Positions 1 to 8,015 are shown, counted from the first letter of the stretch. The stretch: DNA of 9,475 nt from CAYQUC01 sp048061315 (GCA_048061315.1 JBGMRJ010000102.1:1-9475), one strand, 5' to 3'. The notes: generated from the letters alone by a model not told the origin. Made by a program: numbers and translations.

Positions 1-370
1 TTCGCAACACATCAATCGGTATAATATCCAAAGCTTTTATATGCGTTTTTGTTAAATAGACTTGTGGTGCCATATCATCTTCATGAGCATCTAACCACCG
101 TGACGCACATAAGCACCAGGTATTACCGGGCTTCACACCATCGAAACTGTGTTCCGGAATTGGGGTAGATAGATCATTGCCTTTAAATCGGGAGTACTCT
201 AAAAATTCCTGAGTCATATGAACGCAGACCGTATGCGAACCAACATCTTGAGGACAGGTATTGCAATGATTGTCACGATAAAAACCGGTTTCGATATCAT
301 TACCACAGGCTATTAATTTTTCACCAAATACGTTCAGTGATTCATCCCTGTTTGGATCGACATAACTCAT
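1..370 (-). CDS. DUF2237-family protein, 3' end cut by window edge
   Basis: This is an open frame of 123 codons from ATG at 370 to the window edge, with no stop reached. The family is usually about 120-130 residues, so only the last few residues should be missing. I recognise DUF2237 from TGFYRD (28-33), the Cys-Asn pair at 36-37, DVGSHTVC (42-49), GNDLSTP (64-70) and a PGxTWCLCA segment (81-89) with paired cysteines. The role of the family is not established; the conserved Cys and His residues suggest metal binding or a redox role, which is inference only. The start is supported by an AAGG ribosome-binding motif (378-381) seven bases upstream. A second ATG seven bases further in (363) is in another frame. 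The gene is monocistronic as far as visible and has no evident link to the chemosensory operon. Confidence 0.88.
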   Translation of the reverse strand, partial: MSYVDPNRDESLNVFGEKLIACGNDIETGFYRDNHCNTCPQDVGSHTVCVHMTQEFLEYSRFKGNDLSTPIPEHSFDGVKPGNTWCLCASRWLDAHEDDMAPQVYLTKTHIKALDIIPIDVLR

Positions 371-447
371 AAACTGGCCTTCTGTATTTTTCACTAATTG
401 TTCATTTAATAGTCATAATTGTTTCAAATTCAACTATTTAGCTAACA

Positions 448-520
448 TTACTAACAGTAACATATTGAGCAGCACAGTGATTAGTGATAATGTTATCCGT
501 GTTAATGAGAATAACAGTAA
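448..520. repeat. short dyad and 9-base direct repeat
   Basis: TTACTAACAGTAA (448-460) is an inverted repeat with 5-base arms and a 3-base spacer. Its TAACAGTAA portion (452-460) is repeated exactly at 512-520, 60 bases on, which is close to a whole number of helical turns. This could be a pair of regulator sites between the divergent genes, but short AT-rich repeats arise easily by chance. Confidence 0.25.
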
Positions 521-563
521 TGAGTTTATTTTTATTTAAACTAATTGCAGCATACGACATGAG

Positions 564-581
564 AGGGTGCTTTTATTGCAA
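564..581 (+). promoter_or_regulatory. candidate sigma-54 (-24/-12) promoter
   Basis: GG at 566-567 and GC at 578-579 are exactly ten bases apart, the invariant spacing of sigma-54 promoters. The -12 side reads TTGCA, a full match, with a run of T in the spacer. The -24 side is weaker: GGTGC where GGCAC is expected, and no T before GG. Transcription would start near 591, giving a leader of roughly 80 bases before the 83-codon gene. No enhancer site was identified, and the overlap with the hairpin at 569-594 means the match could be incidental. Confidence 0.33.
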
Positions 582-594
582 CGCAATAACAAGC
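569..594. repeat. strong bulged hairpin upstream of the small gene
   Basis: The left arm GCTTTTATTGC (569-579) pairs with the right arm GCAATAA (583-589), skips C590, and continues with AAGC (591-594). The result is an 11-pair stem with a 3-base AAC loop and one bulged base. No run of T follows on the plus strand, so it is not a typical intrinsic terminator in that direction. It could be an operator dyad or a structure in the leader of the small gene; function is not shown by the sequence. Confidence 0.5.
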
Positions 595-657
595 TAATGG
601 GTGTTCTAACTGTTGCTAAATTTACTCACATTAACACTAAACTATTTAACTTTAACA

Positions 658-663
658 GGGAGG
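658..663 (+). promoter_or_regulatory. ribosome-binding site GGGAGG of the small gene
   Basis: GGGAGG lies six bases before ATG at 670. It decides the start, since an in-frame ATG at 613 would add 19 residues without a comparable ribosome-binding motif and would place this site inside the coding region. Confidence 0.75.
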
Positions 664-669
664 TCTATT

Positions 670-921
670 ATGGCTGTAGATTACGTATATAAAATTGACA
701 AAGGTTATGAAAAACAGGTTTTAAACAAGTTTTTTGATGATTCCAAACTACGCAGCACTACAATGATTGGAGATTCAGCTGGTGCAATGAGTGCCCGTGA
801 ATACGTTGCAAAAGGTCAACCACGCTCGAAAATTTTGGAATACAAAAAAGCAACTTATATTAAAACTGAATCAATGCTTAAACACAATAATATTATGTCC
901 GTTAGAAGTGTTGGTGATTAG
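670..921 (+). CDS. small hypothetical protein, 83 residues
   Basis: I do not recognise this protein. It begins MAVDYVYKID and ends SVRSVGD. It has no signal peptide, membrane segment or cysteine and is lysine-rich with a net positive charge, so it should be a soluble cytoplasmic protein. The middle (residues about 30-50) is rich in small residues (MIGDSAGAMSAREYVAKG) and is followed by a basic stretch with a Lys-Lys pair. The start at 670 is chosen for its strong GGGAGG site. The gene stands alone, convergent with the chemosensory operon, and is followed directly by a stem-loop terminator. That good ribosome-binding site and terminator argue that it is a real expressed gene. Its position beside the operon does not by itself imply a role in twitching. 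Confidence 0.7.
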   Translation: MAVDYVYKIDKGYEKQVLNKFFDDSKLRSTTMIGDSAGAMSAREYVAKGQPRSKILEYKKATYIKTESMLKHNNIMSVRSVGD

Positions 922-930
922 TTAATCTCA

Positions 931-968
931 TTTACGCTATCGAGTATTTATTCGCTAGCGTAAATTTT
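931..968 (+). terminator. stem-loop terminator of the small gene, possibly shared
   Basis: TTTACGCTA (931-939) pairs perfectly with TAGCGTAAA (956-964). Inside it, CGA (941-943) pairs with TCG (952-954) across one T/C mismatch, leaving an 8-base loop. A TTTT run (965-968) follows on the plus strand, ten bases after the stop of the small gene. The stem also lies just past the end of the minus-strand operon (978). No T run follows in that direction, so it may stop the operon only weakly. Confidence 0.75.
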
Positions 969-977
969 CTCGTTATT

Positions 978-1481
978 TTAAACTTCTATCTGATTAGCCC
1001 TCAATTTCTGTTCACACATTTTAATCCCCTGAGAACCATCACCAAAGTTTGTTGTTACTAAATAATTTAAATTTATAATGACTACGGACTGTTCCTGGTA
1101 GTTAAAGCACGAGAGTGCAATGGACTTTTTATCACCACTAAAGCGATCCGGTAATTCACATAATTGTGAATCCTTAACAACAATATGAATTGGTGAACCT
1201 TGAATCGGTATGGCTAGATATTGTAGCGGAGTATTGTGGTTGATCTGATATGCGAATATTCCAATTTTATTGAATTCATTGTAATCTGGTGTATCAAATA
1301 ATAGCGCAATATTCATAACTGGAATAAGTTGTTCTCGCCAAGGAACAATACTATTGCAATAAGTTGGTGTCACCGGTACAGAAAAAATTTGCACAGTCGG
1401 TATGTATTCCACCATTTCGACTTCTGAAACTGCAAAATAATCTCCATTAATATCTTTTAATAACCAGGCATTACTCTCCAT
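978..1481 (-). CDS. CheW-like adaptor protein, last gene of operon
   Basis: This 167-residue protein is a CheW-like coupling protein. CheW domains link chemoreceptors to the CheA-type kinase by beta-barrel contacts in the cytoplasm. The family signature region sits at about residues 41-62, where PWREQLIPVMNIALLF corresponds to the usual N-L-R-G-x-x-x-P-V-x-D-L block. The G is replaced, but the P-V and the hydrophobic run remain. The rest alternates short beta strands, with a second half around 85-145. I chose ATG at 1481 because GAGG lies nine bases before it and it starts four bases after the preceding stop. A TTG at 1496 would overlap the upstream gene. By position it resembles chpC of Pseudomonas, but family identity beyond CheW-like is not certain. 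Confidence 0.7.
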   Translation of the reverse strand: MESNAWLLKDINGDYFAVSEVEMVEYIPTVQIFSVPVTPTYCNSIVPWREQLIPVMNIALLFDTPDYNEFNKIGIFAYQINHNTPLQYLAIPIQGSPIHIVVKDSQLCELPDRFSGDKKSIALSCFNYQEQSVVIINLNYLVTTNFGDGSQGIKMCEQKLRANQIEV

Positions 1482-1485
1482 GAAA

Positions 1486-1944
1486 TTAAACCTCAACTAA
1501 ATATTGATACATTTTATTGACATTAGACATTAAGTAAAAACAGCTTTGGTAATATATTAATTTGTCGATTGGACTTTCTGGTAATTGCATCATTTCTGGT
1601 ATTGCTTCAGGAAATGTATTTTCCTCTTCAAATTGAAATGACGATACCGCACTACACATAAGCCCAAATTGTCCCTGTTGTTGATTTTGAAAACAAACAC
1701 AATATCGATCAGAATCTCTTTTGGTATTTCGTGCAGTAAAATTAGCGGATATCGAAAATACGGGCCAACTCCCTGAATCTGTTTCAAATTGTCCAATTGT
1801 CTTGTTATCGTAATTATCACTATTACCGATAGTATTAGTTTCAACGATAGTAATCATTTCAATTGCCGATACTTCTGATTGTGGTATTAATAAATTGGTA
1901 TTATCAAAATTGATTAATGCAAATTGAGTGTTTTGTATTTCCAT
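1486..1944 (-). CDS. divergent CheW-like protein
   Basis: This 152-residue protein starts two bases after the stop of chpA, so translation is probably coupled. No clear ribosome-binding motif precedes the ATG. It is probably a degenerate CheW domain: the opening strands around 7-30 (FALINFDNTNLLIPQSEV) and a GSWPVFSISANF segment (58-69) sit where CheW proteins carry the ligand-facing strand and P-V-x-D-L block. A central strand pair follows (YCVCF at 81-85, FGLMC at 93-97). The N-L-R-G motif is absent. Its location between chpA and another CheW-like gene supports the call, and I give little weight to the sequence match alone. It may be an accessory adaptor specialised for this kinase. It has no signal peptide or membrane segment. 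Confidence 0.55.
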   Translation of the reverse strand: MEIQNTQFALINFDNTNLLIPQSEVSAIEMITIVETNTIGNSDNYDNKTIGQFETDSGSWPVFSISANFTARNTKRDSDRYCVCFQNQQQGQFGLMCSAVSSFQFEEENTFPEAIPEMMQLPESPIDKLIYYQSCFYLMSNVNKMYQYLVEV

Positions 1945-1946
1945 AA

Positions 1947-4900
1947 CTACGCTGTTACCAGATTAAGTATTTCATCTAATAATTTATCTTCTGTGTAAGG
2001 TTTGGTAACGTAGACATTAACTCCAACTGATTCTGCGTGTTCCCTGTGTTTTTGTTGTGCTCGTGAAGTGATCATAATAATGGGGAGATTACGAATTGCT
2101 TCATTACCACGGATGTGGCGAGTTAACTCCAGGCCATTCATTCGTGGCATTTCCATGTCGATCAATGCAATATCGGCTTGACGTTTCTCAAGTAAATTCA
2201 TGGCTTCAACACCATCTGATGCCTGGATTGGTTCAAACCCTGCATCTTCAACTAACTGTGTTAGCGATTTTCTGACACTAAGTGAATCATCAACAATCAA
2301 TACCCGTAGCAAATTCGATTTGGGCTTAACTATAATTGTGTTATCGTCAGTTTTATTTCGTGTCAATGTTAACGGCGACCTTAATAATTCAAGTATGTCG
2401 AGTACCGGTATAATGCTACCATCACCCAATATGGAGACTCCGAGTATCCCCGGAATTTCGCCAACATATGAACCGGTGCTTTTAATCACTAAATCATGAC
2501 TATTAACTGCCATATCAATCGTGACTGCCACTATTCCGGTATCACTGCGTATTAAAATAACTGTTTTACTTTCATCGATCACCGACTGTTGTTGATTTAA
2601 TAAGCCCGCTATTGTTCTAACCGGATAGATATTTTTTCCTAGCTGAAAGGTCATCGAATCACCCAAACGCTTAAAATGACCGGTTCCTGGTGCTAACACC
2701 TGAGTTAATGCGGCAGTCGGTAAGGCTAATAATTTATCCTGACTGCTAATGATTAATGAATGACTGGTAACAAGACTAACCGGAAGACGAATAGTAATTT
2801 GTAAACCATGCTGTTCGCCATCGGCTAGTTCTAAAGTCCCCTTTAATTCTTTAATCGTATCATGTACAACATCTAAACCGACACCGCGTCCGGATATCTG
2901 TGTTGTGGTCTCGCGAGTTGAAAATCCGGGGGTCAATATTAAACGTGCTAGTTCTTTTTTATCTGGCTGGTGATCAGAACGTAATAAATTTTTATCTGTT
3001 GCTGTCTCACGTATTTTGTCGTAATCCAGACCACGACCATCATCACTACATTGTACAAGAACATGATTACCGTCATGGCTGAATTTCATGGAAATTCTAC
3101 CTTCGGGTTTTTTGTGCATAAATTCACGCTGTTCCGGAAATTCAATACCATGATCAACTGAGTTGCGTAATATGTGCATCAGAGGATTAACAAGCTTATT
3201 AAGAACTTCAACATCAAGCATTAAATCGAGGCCATCAAGCTGTAATTCTGCTTTTTTATTAGTTGCACGGCATACCTGACGAATATTTCGATATAACCGC
3301 GATTCAATGCTTGAAACGGGTACCATTCGGGTTGCGATAACAACATTTTCGAGCTCTTTATTTAATCTGCTTTGTTGTAAAAATAAGCCATCGAGTTTGA
3401 TTAGCTCTGAATGCATTGCATGTGATATTTCACGTGAGTCTGCCACTGCTTCAATGTAACGATGCGTTGTGGAATAAAGATCATCATATTGATCCATTTC
3501 TAATGCGTCAAAATCTGAGTTTCTATTTTCATTAGCGGGAAATCGATGTTGTACTGAATCTTTACCCCGTAGATCAATAATGTTTTCCAAATCAAAGCGA
3601 CGTGTTTGTACCATATTATCTTGTTGACGGTAGAAATCACTTTGCTGTAATAAATGTCGAACCTGTGTTTGAATTTGACCTACCGATATAGAAACCTCGC
3701 CTATCAAACGATACATTTCTTCAATCGTTAAAGTCGAAACACGTATATTATCGGTAATAATGGGTGATCTAACAGTAACAGTGTTCTCATCTGGTTCATC
3801 ATTGCTATATTCAACAGGAACACTATTTTTTTCATAAGAGAAATCATTATTAGAAACTTTAGTGACCCAATTTAATACTGATTGCAAAATAACCAAAGAA
3901 TTTTGTGGAATATCATCTTCACCTGATACCGCATCGATCATTGATTCAATGCAGTCAGATGACTCTTGTAAAATTGTATTCAAAGCATCTGGTATTTTTT
4001 GAATTTGTTTTTTAAGCAATAATTCAAAAATGTCTTCCAGATTATGAGATAAATTGGCTATACCACTAATTCCTATTAAATTAGCTGAACCTTTTAATGA
4101 GTGTGATAGGCGCTGCGCGGCTTCAAGATTAGCACTAATATTTTCACCTTTATTAATTAATGCAATGTGAGTCGAAAAATCGGTTGCTAATTGTGGTGCC
4201 TCTTGCATAAAAGCATCAACTACTTCGGGTCTTGCATCTTGGGCTATTTCCAGTAGAACATCTTCCATTGATGCAGTTTGTTCCCGATGTTCATCTATTT
4301 TGCTATCCAGAGAGTTGGTTATGTCCTTATCAAGTTTGGTAAATAAGTCACGCCAATTCGTACCCGTTAGCGGTGCAGGCCAATTAGTGTTTTCCAGATG
4401 ATTTACAATATTTAAACATTTCTGGTCAGTAGCCGGTTCTGATAAATATTCCTGAACCAGCATAATCCACGGTTGTACAAGATCTAATACATTATCGCGA
4501 TCTGACTTTGAATAGCTGGACAATATAGTGATATTCTCAATGATGAAACTACAAACATCGGCTAAACCATTTAAATCTACCGATTTACCGGCTTCCATCA
4601 AACATTCAACCAACGTAACATATTCTGTTACCGCACTCAGTAATTCATCATCTTCACCGTAAACTATTTTTAATAATATGTCCTCTAGATCACTTGAAAT
4701 ATTCTTAAGTTCGTTTGCAAGTAGTTCAATGACATTATCAGAATCACCTATAATATCAGACTCAAAGCTGGAAAAATCTTCTTCTAGATCAAAATCGATA
4801 TCATCATCTACTGTTAAAGTTGAATCGATAGAAATACTGGCGTTATTTTCATGAGGTATATTTTTAAAAAATATTTCCTGCCACCGATGTGAAATAGAAT

Positions 4901-5312
4901 CAATAATAGCGTTATTGTCTGCTTTAAAATCATTAACAATATATTCCTGAGCATTATCAATCAATTTAGATAAAACACACAGACTGGTAAAGGCTTCAGT
5001 GAACCCGGGTTCAGAAGATTTAATAACCTCAATATTTTTTTTAAACAATATTCCGTACTCCGAAATTGTGTTTGAATCGGGATATTGTTTACAAACATCT
5101 ATTATTTTAACAATTTCGACTATACATTTTTCAAATAAAGCATATATAAAAACTAAATCATGTTTCGATCCAGAATAATCACTCGTTGTATTGATTAAAC
5201 CCGATACCGTGTCTTTTGAATTAATTAGTACTTCAATACACTCAATTTTTTCCAGTTCACTAGACGAACTCGAAAAATCGGATAACGAAGACATCTGTTC
5301 AAAGTGATCCAT
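1947..5312 (-). CDS. chpA: ChpA-type hybrid chemotaxis histidine kinase
   Basis: This 1121-residue kinase is the core of the Pil-Chp system. Residues 1-20 are serine-rich. About 190-320 form a helical Hpt-like region without a phosphorylatable His, ending in a WPAPL motif. About 350-465 form the Hpt domain, with H404 in RLSHSLKGSAN. About 520-690 form the dimerisation helices, with an insert near 560-610 and the NKELENVVIATRMVPVSSIE segment. About 690-845 form the ATPase domain: N box LMHILRNSVDHG (711-722), G1 DDGRG (757-761), TPGFSTR (794-800), SGRGVGLD (807-814). CheW domain follows at about 846-980. The receiver is at 1002-1118, with D1008/D1009, phospho-acceptor D1052, T1082 and K1104 all present. 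Pseudomonas ChpA is over twice as long, with many Hpt-type domains. The start lies seven bases after pilJ with no ribosome-binding motif, so coupling is likely. All catalytic residues appear intact. Confidence 0.93.
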   Translation of the reverse strand: MDHFEQMSSLSDFSSSSSELEKIECIEVLINSKDTVSGLINTTSDYSGSKHDLVFIYALFEKCIVEIVKIIDVCKQYPDSNTISEYGILFKKNIEVIKSSEPGFTEAFTSLCVLSKLIDNAQEYIVNDFKADNNAIIDSISHRWQEIFFKNIPHENNASISIDSTLTVDDDIDFDLEEDFSSFESDIIGDSDNVIELLANELKNISSDLEDILLKIVYGEDDELLSAVTEYVTLVECLMEAGKSVDLNGLADVCSFIIENITILSSYSKSDRDNVLDLVQPWIMLVQEYLSEPATDQKCLNIVNHLENTNWPAPLTGTNWRDLFTKLDKDITNSLDSKIDEHREQTASMEDVLLEIAQDARPEVVDAFMQEAPQLATDFSTHIALINKGENISANLEAAQRLSHSLKGSANLIGISGIANLSHNLEDIFELLLKKQIQKIPDALNTILQESSDCIESMIDAVSGEDDIPQNSLVILQSVLNWVTKVSNNDFSYEKNSVPVEYSNDEPDENTVTVRSPIITDNIRVSTLTIEEMYRLIGEVSISVGQIQTQVRHLLQQSDFYRQQDNMVQTRRFDLENIIDLRGKDSVQHRFPANENRNSDFDALEMDQYDDLYSTTHRYIEAVADSREISHAMHSELIKLDGLFLQQSRLNKELENVVIATRMVPVSSIESRLYRNIRQVCRATNKKAELQLDGLDLMLDVEVLNKLVNPLMHILRNSVDHGIEFPEQREFMHKKPEGRISMKFSHDGNHVLVQCSDDGRGLDYDKIRETATDKNLLRSDHQPDKKELARLILTPGFSTRETTTQISGRGVGLDVVHDTIKELKGTLELADGEQHGLQITIRLPVSLVTSHSLIISSQDKLLALPTAALTQVLAPGTGHFKRLGDSMTFQLGKNIYPVRTIAGLLNQQQSVIDESKTVILIRSDTGIVAVTIDMAVNSHDLVIKSTGSYVGEIPGILGVSILGDGSIIPVLDILELLRSPLTLTRNKTDDNTIIVKPKSNLLRVLIVDDSLSVRKSLTQLVEDAGFEPIQASDGVEAMNLLEKRQADIALIDMEMPRMNGLELTRHIRGNEAIRNLPIIMITSRAQQKHREHAESVGVNVYVTKPYTEDKLLDEILNLVTA

Positions 5313-5319
5313 AAATGGT

Positions 5320-7407
5320 TTAAGCAGCTGGAAGTTTAAAAATTGAGACAGATTTAATTAAATCATTAGAGAATTCTGTTAAATTGTCTGTATATTTAGC
5401 TTGCTCTTCTAATTCAACGTTTGTTGATTCCGTATACTCCTTAATACTGATAGCTTTATTCATTATCTCATTACTCACTTCCATTTGTTTTTCAGATTGT
5501 TCTGCAATTTGACTAACAGCTTTAGTTAGATCAACCGTGTTTTTCTGTGTATCAATCATCTCCTTACCCGCTTTTTCTGCTAATTTTGAACCTGAAACCA
5601 CTTTATCAATTGTTTTGTTCATAACAGACATTGTTTCTGCTGTTTCCGTTTGTATACTTTTCACAAGTGATGCAATTCGAGATGTTGAATCACGCGAACT
5701 TTCTGCTAAACGTTGCACTTCGTCGGCAACAACCGAGAATCCCCGGCCAGCTTCACCTGCTGCAGCTGCTTGCATACTCGCATTTAATGCCAACACATGA
5801 GTTCGTTCTGCAATGGTGTTAATAATATCAACAACGGCTGTAATTTCCTGCGATCGCTCCCCAAGCCTTTTAATCCTTTTTTCTGTTTCACTAATGGTTT
5901 CACGAATATCATTCATACCCGTTGCTGTTTCGGTTACAGTTTTAAGCGCATCGTCAGTAAAGCTTGATGTTTGTGCCGCAATTTTATTACACGATTGTGC
6001 TAATTCTGTCATCTGTTTCATTGAAATGGCACTTGATTCCAGATTGTGTACCGCATCAATTATAATCTCGCGTTCGTGTTTGGCCATCTCACTAACTTTA
6101 TGTCCCTGCTCATTAACTGTCTCAGAAGCATTTTGTACTTTATTTGCAACTAGCTGAATGTTATTTAAAACACTAGCCGTTTCTTCCACCACCTGGTTTA
6201 TCGCATCGGATAATGGTCCGGTAACATCTTCAGACACTTTTAATTTTATAGTCAGGTCTTTATCACTAACCTTGGAAGTGGATTCCAGCAGTTCAATAAT
6301 GGAGTCATTCAACAACTCATTCTCAATTTCCAATTTTTCCTGTAACGCAACTCGTTCATCAAGCATTGAATCGAAAGTTCGGGATAATTCGCCGAGTTCG
6401 TCACTTGACTTCAAATTATTACGGATGTCATTATCACCTTCTGAATAGCGGGTAATTGTATTAGTAATAACTGAAAGTGATTTTAATAATTTACGTGACA
6501 GGGAAAACAACATAAAACCAAGTAAAACTGCTCCAAAAACGATAACAGTAATAAAAACGTATGAGATATTTCGACTTGTTGTTTTTTCCTGAGATAAAAT
6601 TAGTTCCTTGTAATCACCATTATTATCTAAAACTTTCGCAAAAACAGGTTCAACTAATTCTACTTTTGAATCTATAACTTCTCGTAACTGATTTAGTTTT
6701 GTAATGTCATTAGCAATATTAGAAAATATTAATTTATATCCGATAATATTATCCCGTATTGCTTTTTTGGAAGTGCTATTTGATTTTGATAATTTAAGAT
6801 TTTTTAAAAAATTATCATTTTCTTTATTGAACCTTGTTAAATATTTCACTTTGTGACGCACTAAAAAATCTTTTTCGTGACGACGCATTTGAAGCATTGA
6901 TGCTAATAATCGATCATTGCCAATTTTACGAATTATTTTTTCTGCATTATGAACACTTTTTCTCAGCTTACCTATCCGACCTGAATTCTCGTCTACTAAT
7001 CCTATTGATTTTACAAGAGTTGTTGCTTTATTAAATATTTTTTCGTATTTTTTAATATTTGATGATAATAAATTCAAATCATCACTTTCTTGCTCTAAAT
7101 GAACATTATTAATCAGCGTTTCAATATTATAATAACTGGTTTTCAATGTGGAACTGTATTTCTGCAATAATGTTCCATCATATGTTGCAAAAAACTTTTC
7201 TTCCAATATTCTGGATTGTAAATATGCAATTTGTGTTTCTTCTAATAATATTGAATTTTTTTCAATTTCTGTTATTCGTTGGGCCGATTCACGTTCAAAA
7301 GATAAAATGCTATTGTACGTCAAGCCAATAAGAATAAAACTAATCAATGCGGCCGCCATTACAATAATCAAATAATGCGTTATCTTTAAGTTATGAAAAA
7401 AATTCAT
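5320..7407 (-). CDS. pilJ: PilJ-type methyl-accepting chemoreceptor
   Basis: This 695-residue membrane receptor is expected to feed ChpA through the CheW adaptors. Membrane segment 1 is at about 12-33, the periplasmic region at 34-279, and membrane segment 2 at about 281-304. HAMP is at about 305-357. A second HAMP-like unit (365-415) carries VSEDVTGPLSDAINQ, a PilJ signature. The signalling hairpin tip falls in 526-566, including HVLALNASMQAAAAGEAGRG and VVADEVQRLAE, where the Gln in place of Glu is also PilJ-like. The periplasmic part is mostly helical and contains two related motifs, EEKFFATYD (69-77) and RRHEKDFLVR (175-184). These are typical of helical bimodular sensor domains such as McpS or TorS, so ligand sensing may differ from Pseudomonas PilJ. 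The C-terminus (KLPAA) has no CheR-tethering pentapeptide. An AGGAG site sits six bases before the ATG. Confidence 0.9.
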   Translation of the reverse strand: MNFFHNLKITHYLIIVMAAALISFILIGLTYNSILSFERESAQRITEIEKNSILLEETQIAYLQSRILEEKFFATYDGTLLQKYSSTLKTSYYNIETLINNVHLEQESDDLNLLSSNIKKYEKIFNKATTLVKSIGLVDENSGRIGKLRKSVHNAEKIIRKIGNDRLLASMLQMRRHEKDFLVRHKVKYLTRFNKENDNFLKNLKLSKSNSTSKKAIRDNIIGYKLIFSNIANDITKLNQLREVIDSKVELVEPVFAKVLDNNGDYKELILSQEKTTSRNISYVFITVIVFGAVLLGFMLFSLSRKLLKSLSVITNTITRYSEGDNDIRNNLKSSDELGELSRTFDSMLDERVALQEKLEIENELLNDSIIELLESTSKVSDKDLTIKLKVSEDVTGPLSDAINQVVEETASVLNNIQLVANKVQNASETVNEQGHKVSEMAKHEREIIIDAVHNLESSAISMKQMTELAQSCNKIAAQTSSFTDDALKTVTETATGMNDIRETISETEKRIKRLGERSQEITAVVDIINTIAERTHVLALNASMQAAAAGEAGRGFSVVADEVQRLAESSRDSTSRIASLVKSIQTETAETMSVMNKTIDKVVSGSKLAEKAGKEMIDTQKNTVDLTKAVSQIAEQSEKQMEVSNEIMNKAISIKEYTESTNVELEEQAKYTDNLTEFSNDLIKSVSIFKLPAA

Positions 7408-7413
7408 GCTTTG

Positions 7414-7418
7414 CTCCT
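7414..7418 (-). promoter_or_regulatory. ribosome-binding site AGGAG of pilJ
   Basis: AGGAG on the minus strand lies six bases before the pilJ ATG, inside the 44-base gap after pilI. This is the widest gap in the operon and the receptor has one of its two clearest AGGAG sites. No clear promoter was seen in the gap. Confidence 0.8.
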
Positions 7419-7451
7419 AATGTATTTCAGTTGTAGCTCTTTATTTCCAGC

Positions 7452-8006
7452 TTAATTATTAACCTTGAGTGAATTAAAAAAACCATTCACGTCCCAGTCT
7501 ACCCATAGAGAATTATTTTTTTCATAACAGGTTCTGACGAAAGGTGATAACTTTTCAGGTAAATTCGCCATCACATCGACTTTATCGTTATAATTTAATT
7601 CAATTTTAAATGGAATTTTATCGATTAAAATTCCAACTGCCTGTTCTTTACTACCGATTACCAGTATTTTTTTATTTTCAATGTTATTTGAATTAGGATA
7701 TCCAAAAATATCCAATAAATTAAAAACAGGTGTTATATTTCCACGTAAGTTTGCCATTGAATACAACCATGAGGGTGCATTCGGTATTGTACACATTGGC
7801 AAAATATCAATTACTTCACTCACAACTTTTTCTGACTCTAGAATTAAACCCAATTCACCAGCAAAAATTGCAAATGAATTAAAACCGCTAGCTACGGGTT
7901 TATTTTTAGTCTCTGATTTCTTACCATTAGTATCTGATGTACTAAAACGCTTTAATAATGCGCTACTGGGTACGGGTAAGCTGCTTTTAGTATCACTACT
8001 GAGCAT
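7452..8006 (-). CDS. pilI: PilI, CheW-type adaptor
   Basis: This 184-residue cytoplasmic coupling protein joins receptor PilJ to kinase ChpA. Residues 1-40 are a polar, serine- and lysine-rich leader that looks disordered. The CheW fold runs from about 43 to 175. The family block NLRGNITPVFNL is at 86-97 and is better conserved than in the two CheW-like genes at the operon end. A GILID strand follows at 125-129. LWVDWDVNGFF (167-177) matches the typical PilI ending, where a W-x-x-F type stretch closes the domain. I chose ATG at 8006, nine bases after the pilH stop. TTG at 8015, directly abutting that stop, is a weaker alternative adding three residues. Neither has a clear ribosome-binding motif, so translation probably depends on readthrough of ribosomes from pilH. 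Confidence 0.85.
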   Translation of the reverse strand: MLSSDTKSSLPVPSSALLKRFSTSDTNGKKSETKNKPVASGFNSFAIFAGELGLILESEKVVSEVIDILPMCTIPNAPSWLYSMANLRGNITPVFNLLDIFGYPNSNNIENKKILVIGSKEQAVGILIDKIPFKIELNYNDKVDVMANLPEKLSPFVRTCYEKNNSLWVDWDVNGFFNSLKVNN

Positions 8007-8015
8007 AAGATACAA

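Larger units (their letters stand above)
371..669. other. intergenic region between two divergent genes
   Basis: These 299 bases separate the divergent DUF2237 gene and the small plus-strand gene, so both promoters should lie here. I see no coding frame of note. The stretch is AT-rich and contains a dyad TTACT-AAC-AGTAA at 448-460, whose TAACAGTAA half recurs as a 9-base direct repeat at 512-520. It also holds a strong hairpin at 569-594, described separately, which overlaps a candidate sigma-54 promoter. No convincing sigma-70 promoter stood out for either gene. Confidence 0.6.

Noticed and set aside
598..617. Second GG...GC pair near 599-616 as a sigma-54 promoter
   Set aside because: The spacing is 14 bases, not ten, so it does not fit the -24/-12 pattern.
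613..669. Longer start for the small plus-strand gene at 613
   Set aside because: The GGGAGG site at 658-663 is correctly placed for ATG 670 and would lie inside the coding region if 613 were used. The extra residues look like translated AT-rich leader.
1590..1844. 84-codon minus-strand frame inside the divergent CheW-like gene
   Set aside because: It lies wholly within 1486-1944 in another frame, has no ribosome-binding site and no recognisable protein features.
2200..3082. Plus-strand frames opposite chpA
   Set aside because: They lie across the conserved CheW, receiver and ATPase regions of chpA on the other strand and show no family features.
5537..6448. Several plus-strand open frames opposite pilJ
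   Set aside because: They are antisense to the conserved signalling domain of the receptor; their serine- and cysteine-rich translations look like shadows of the real frame.
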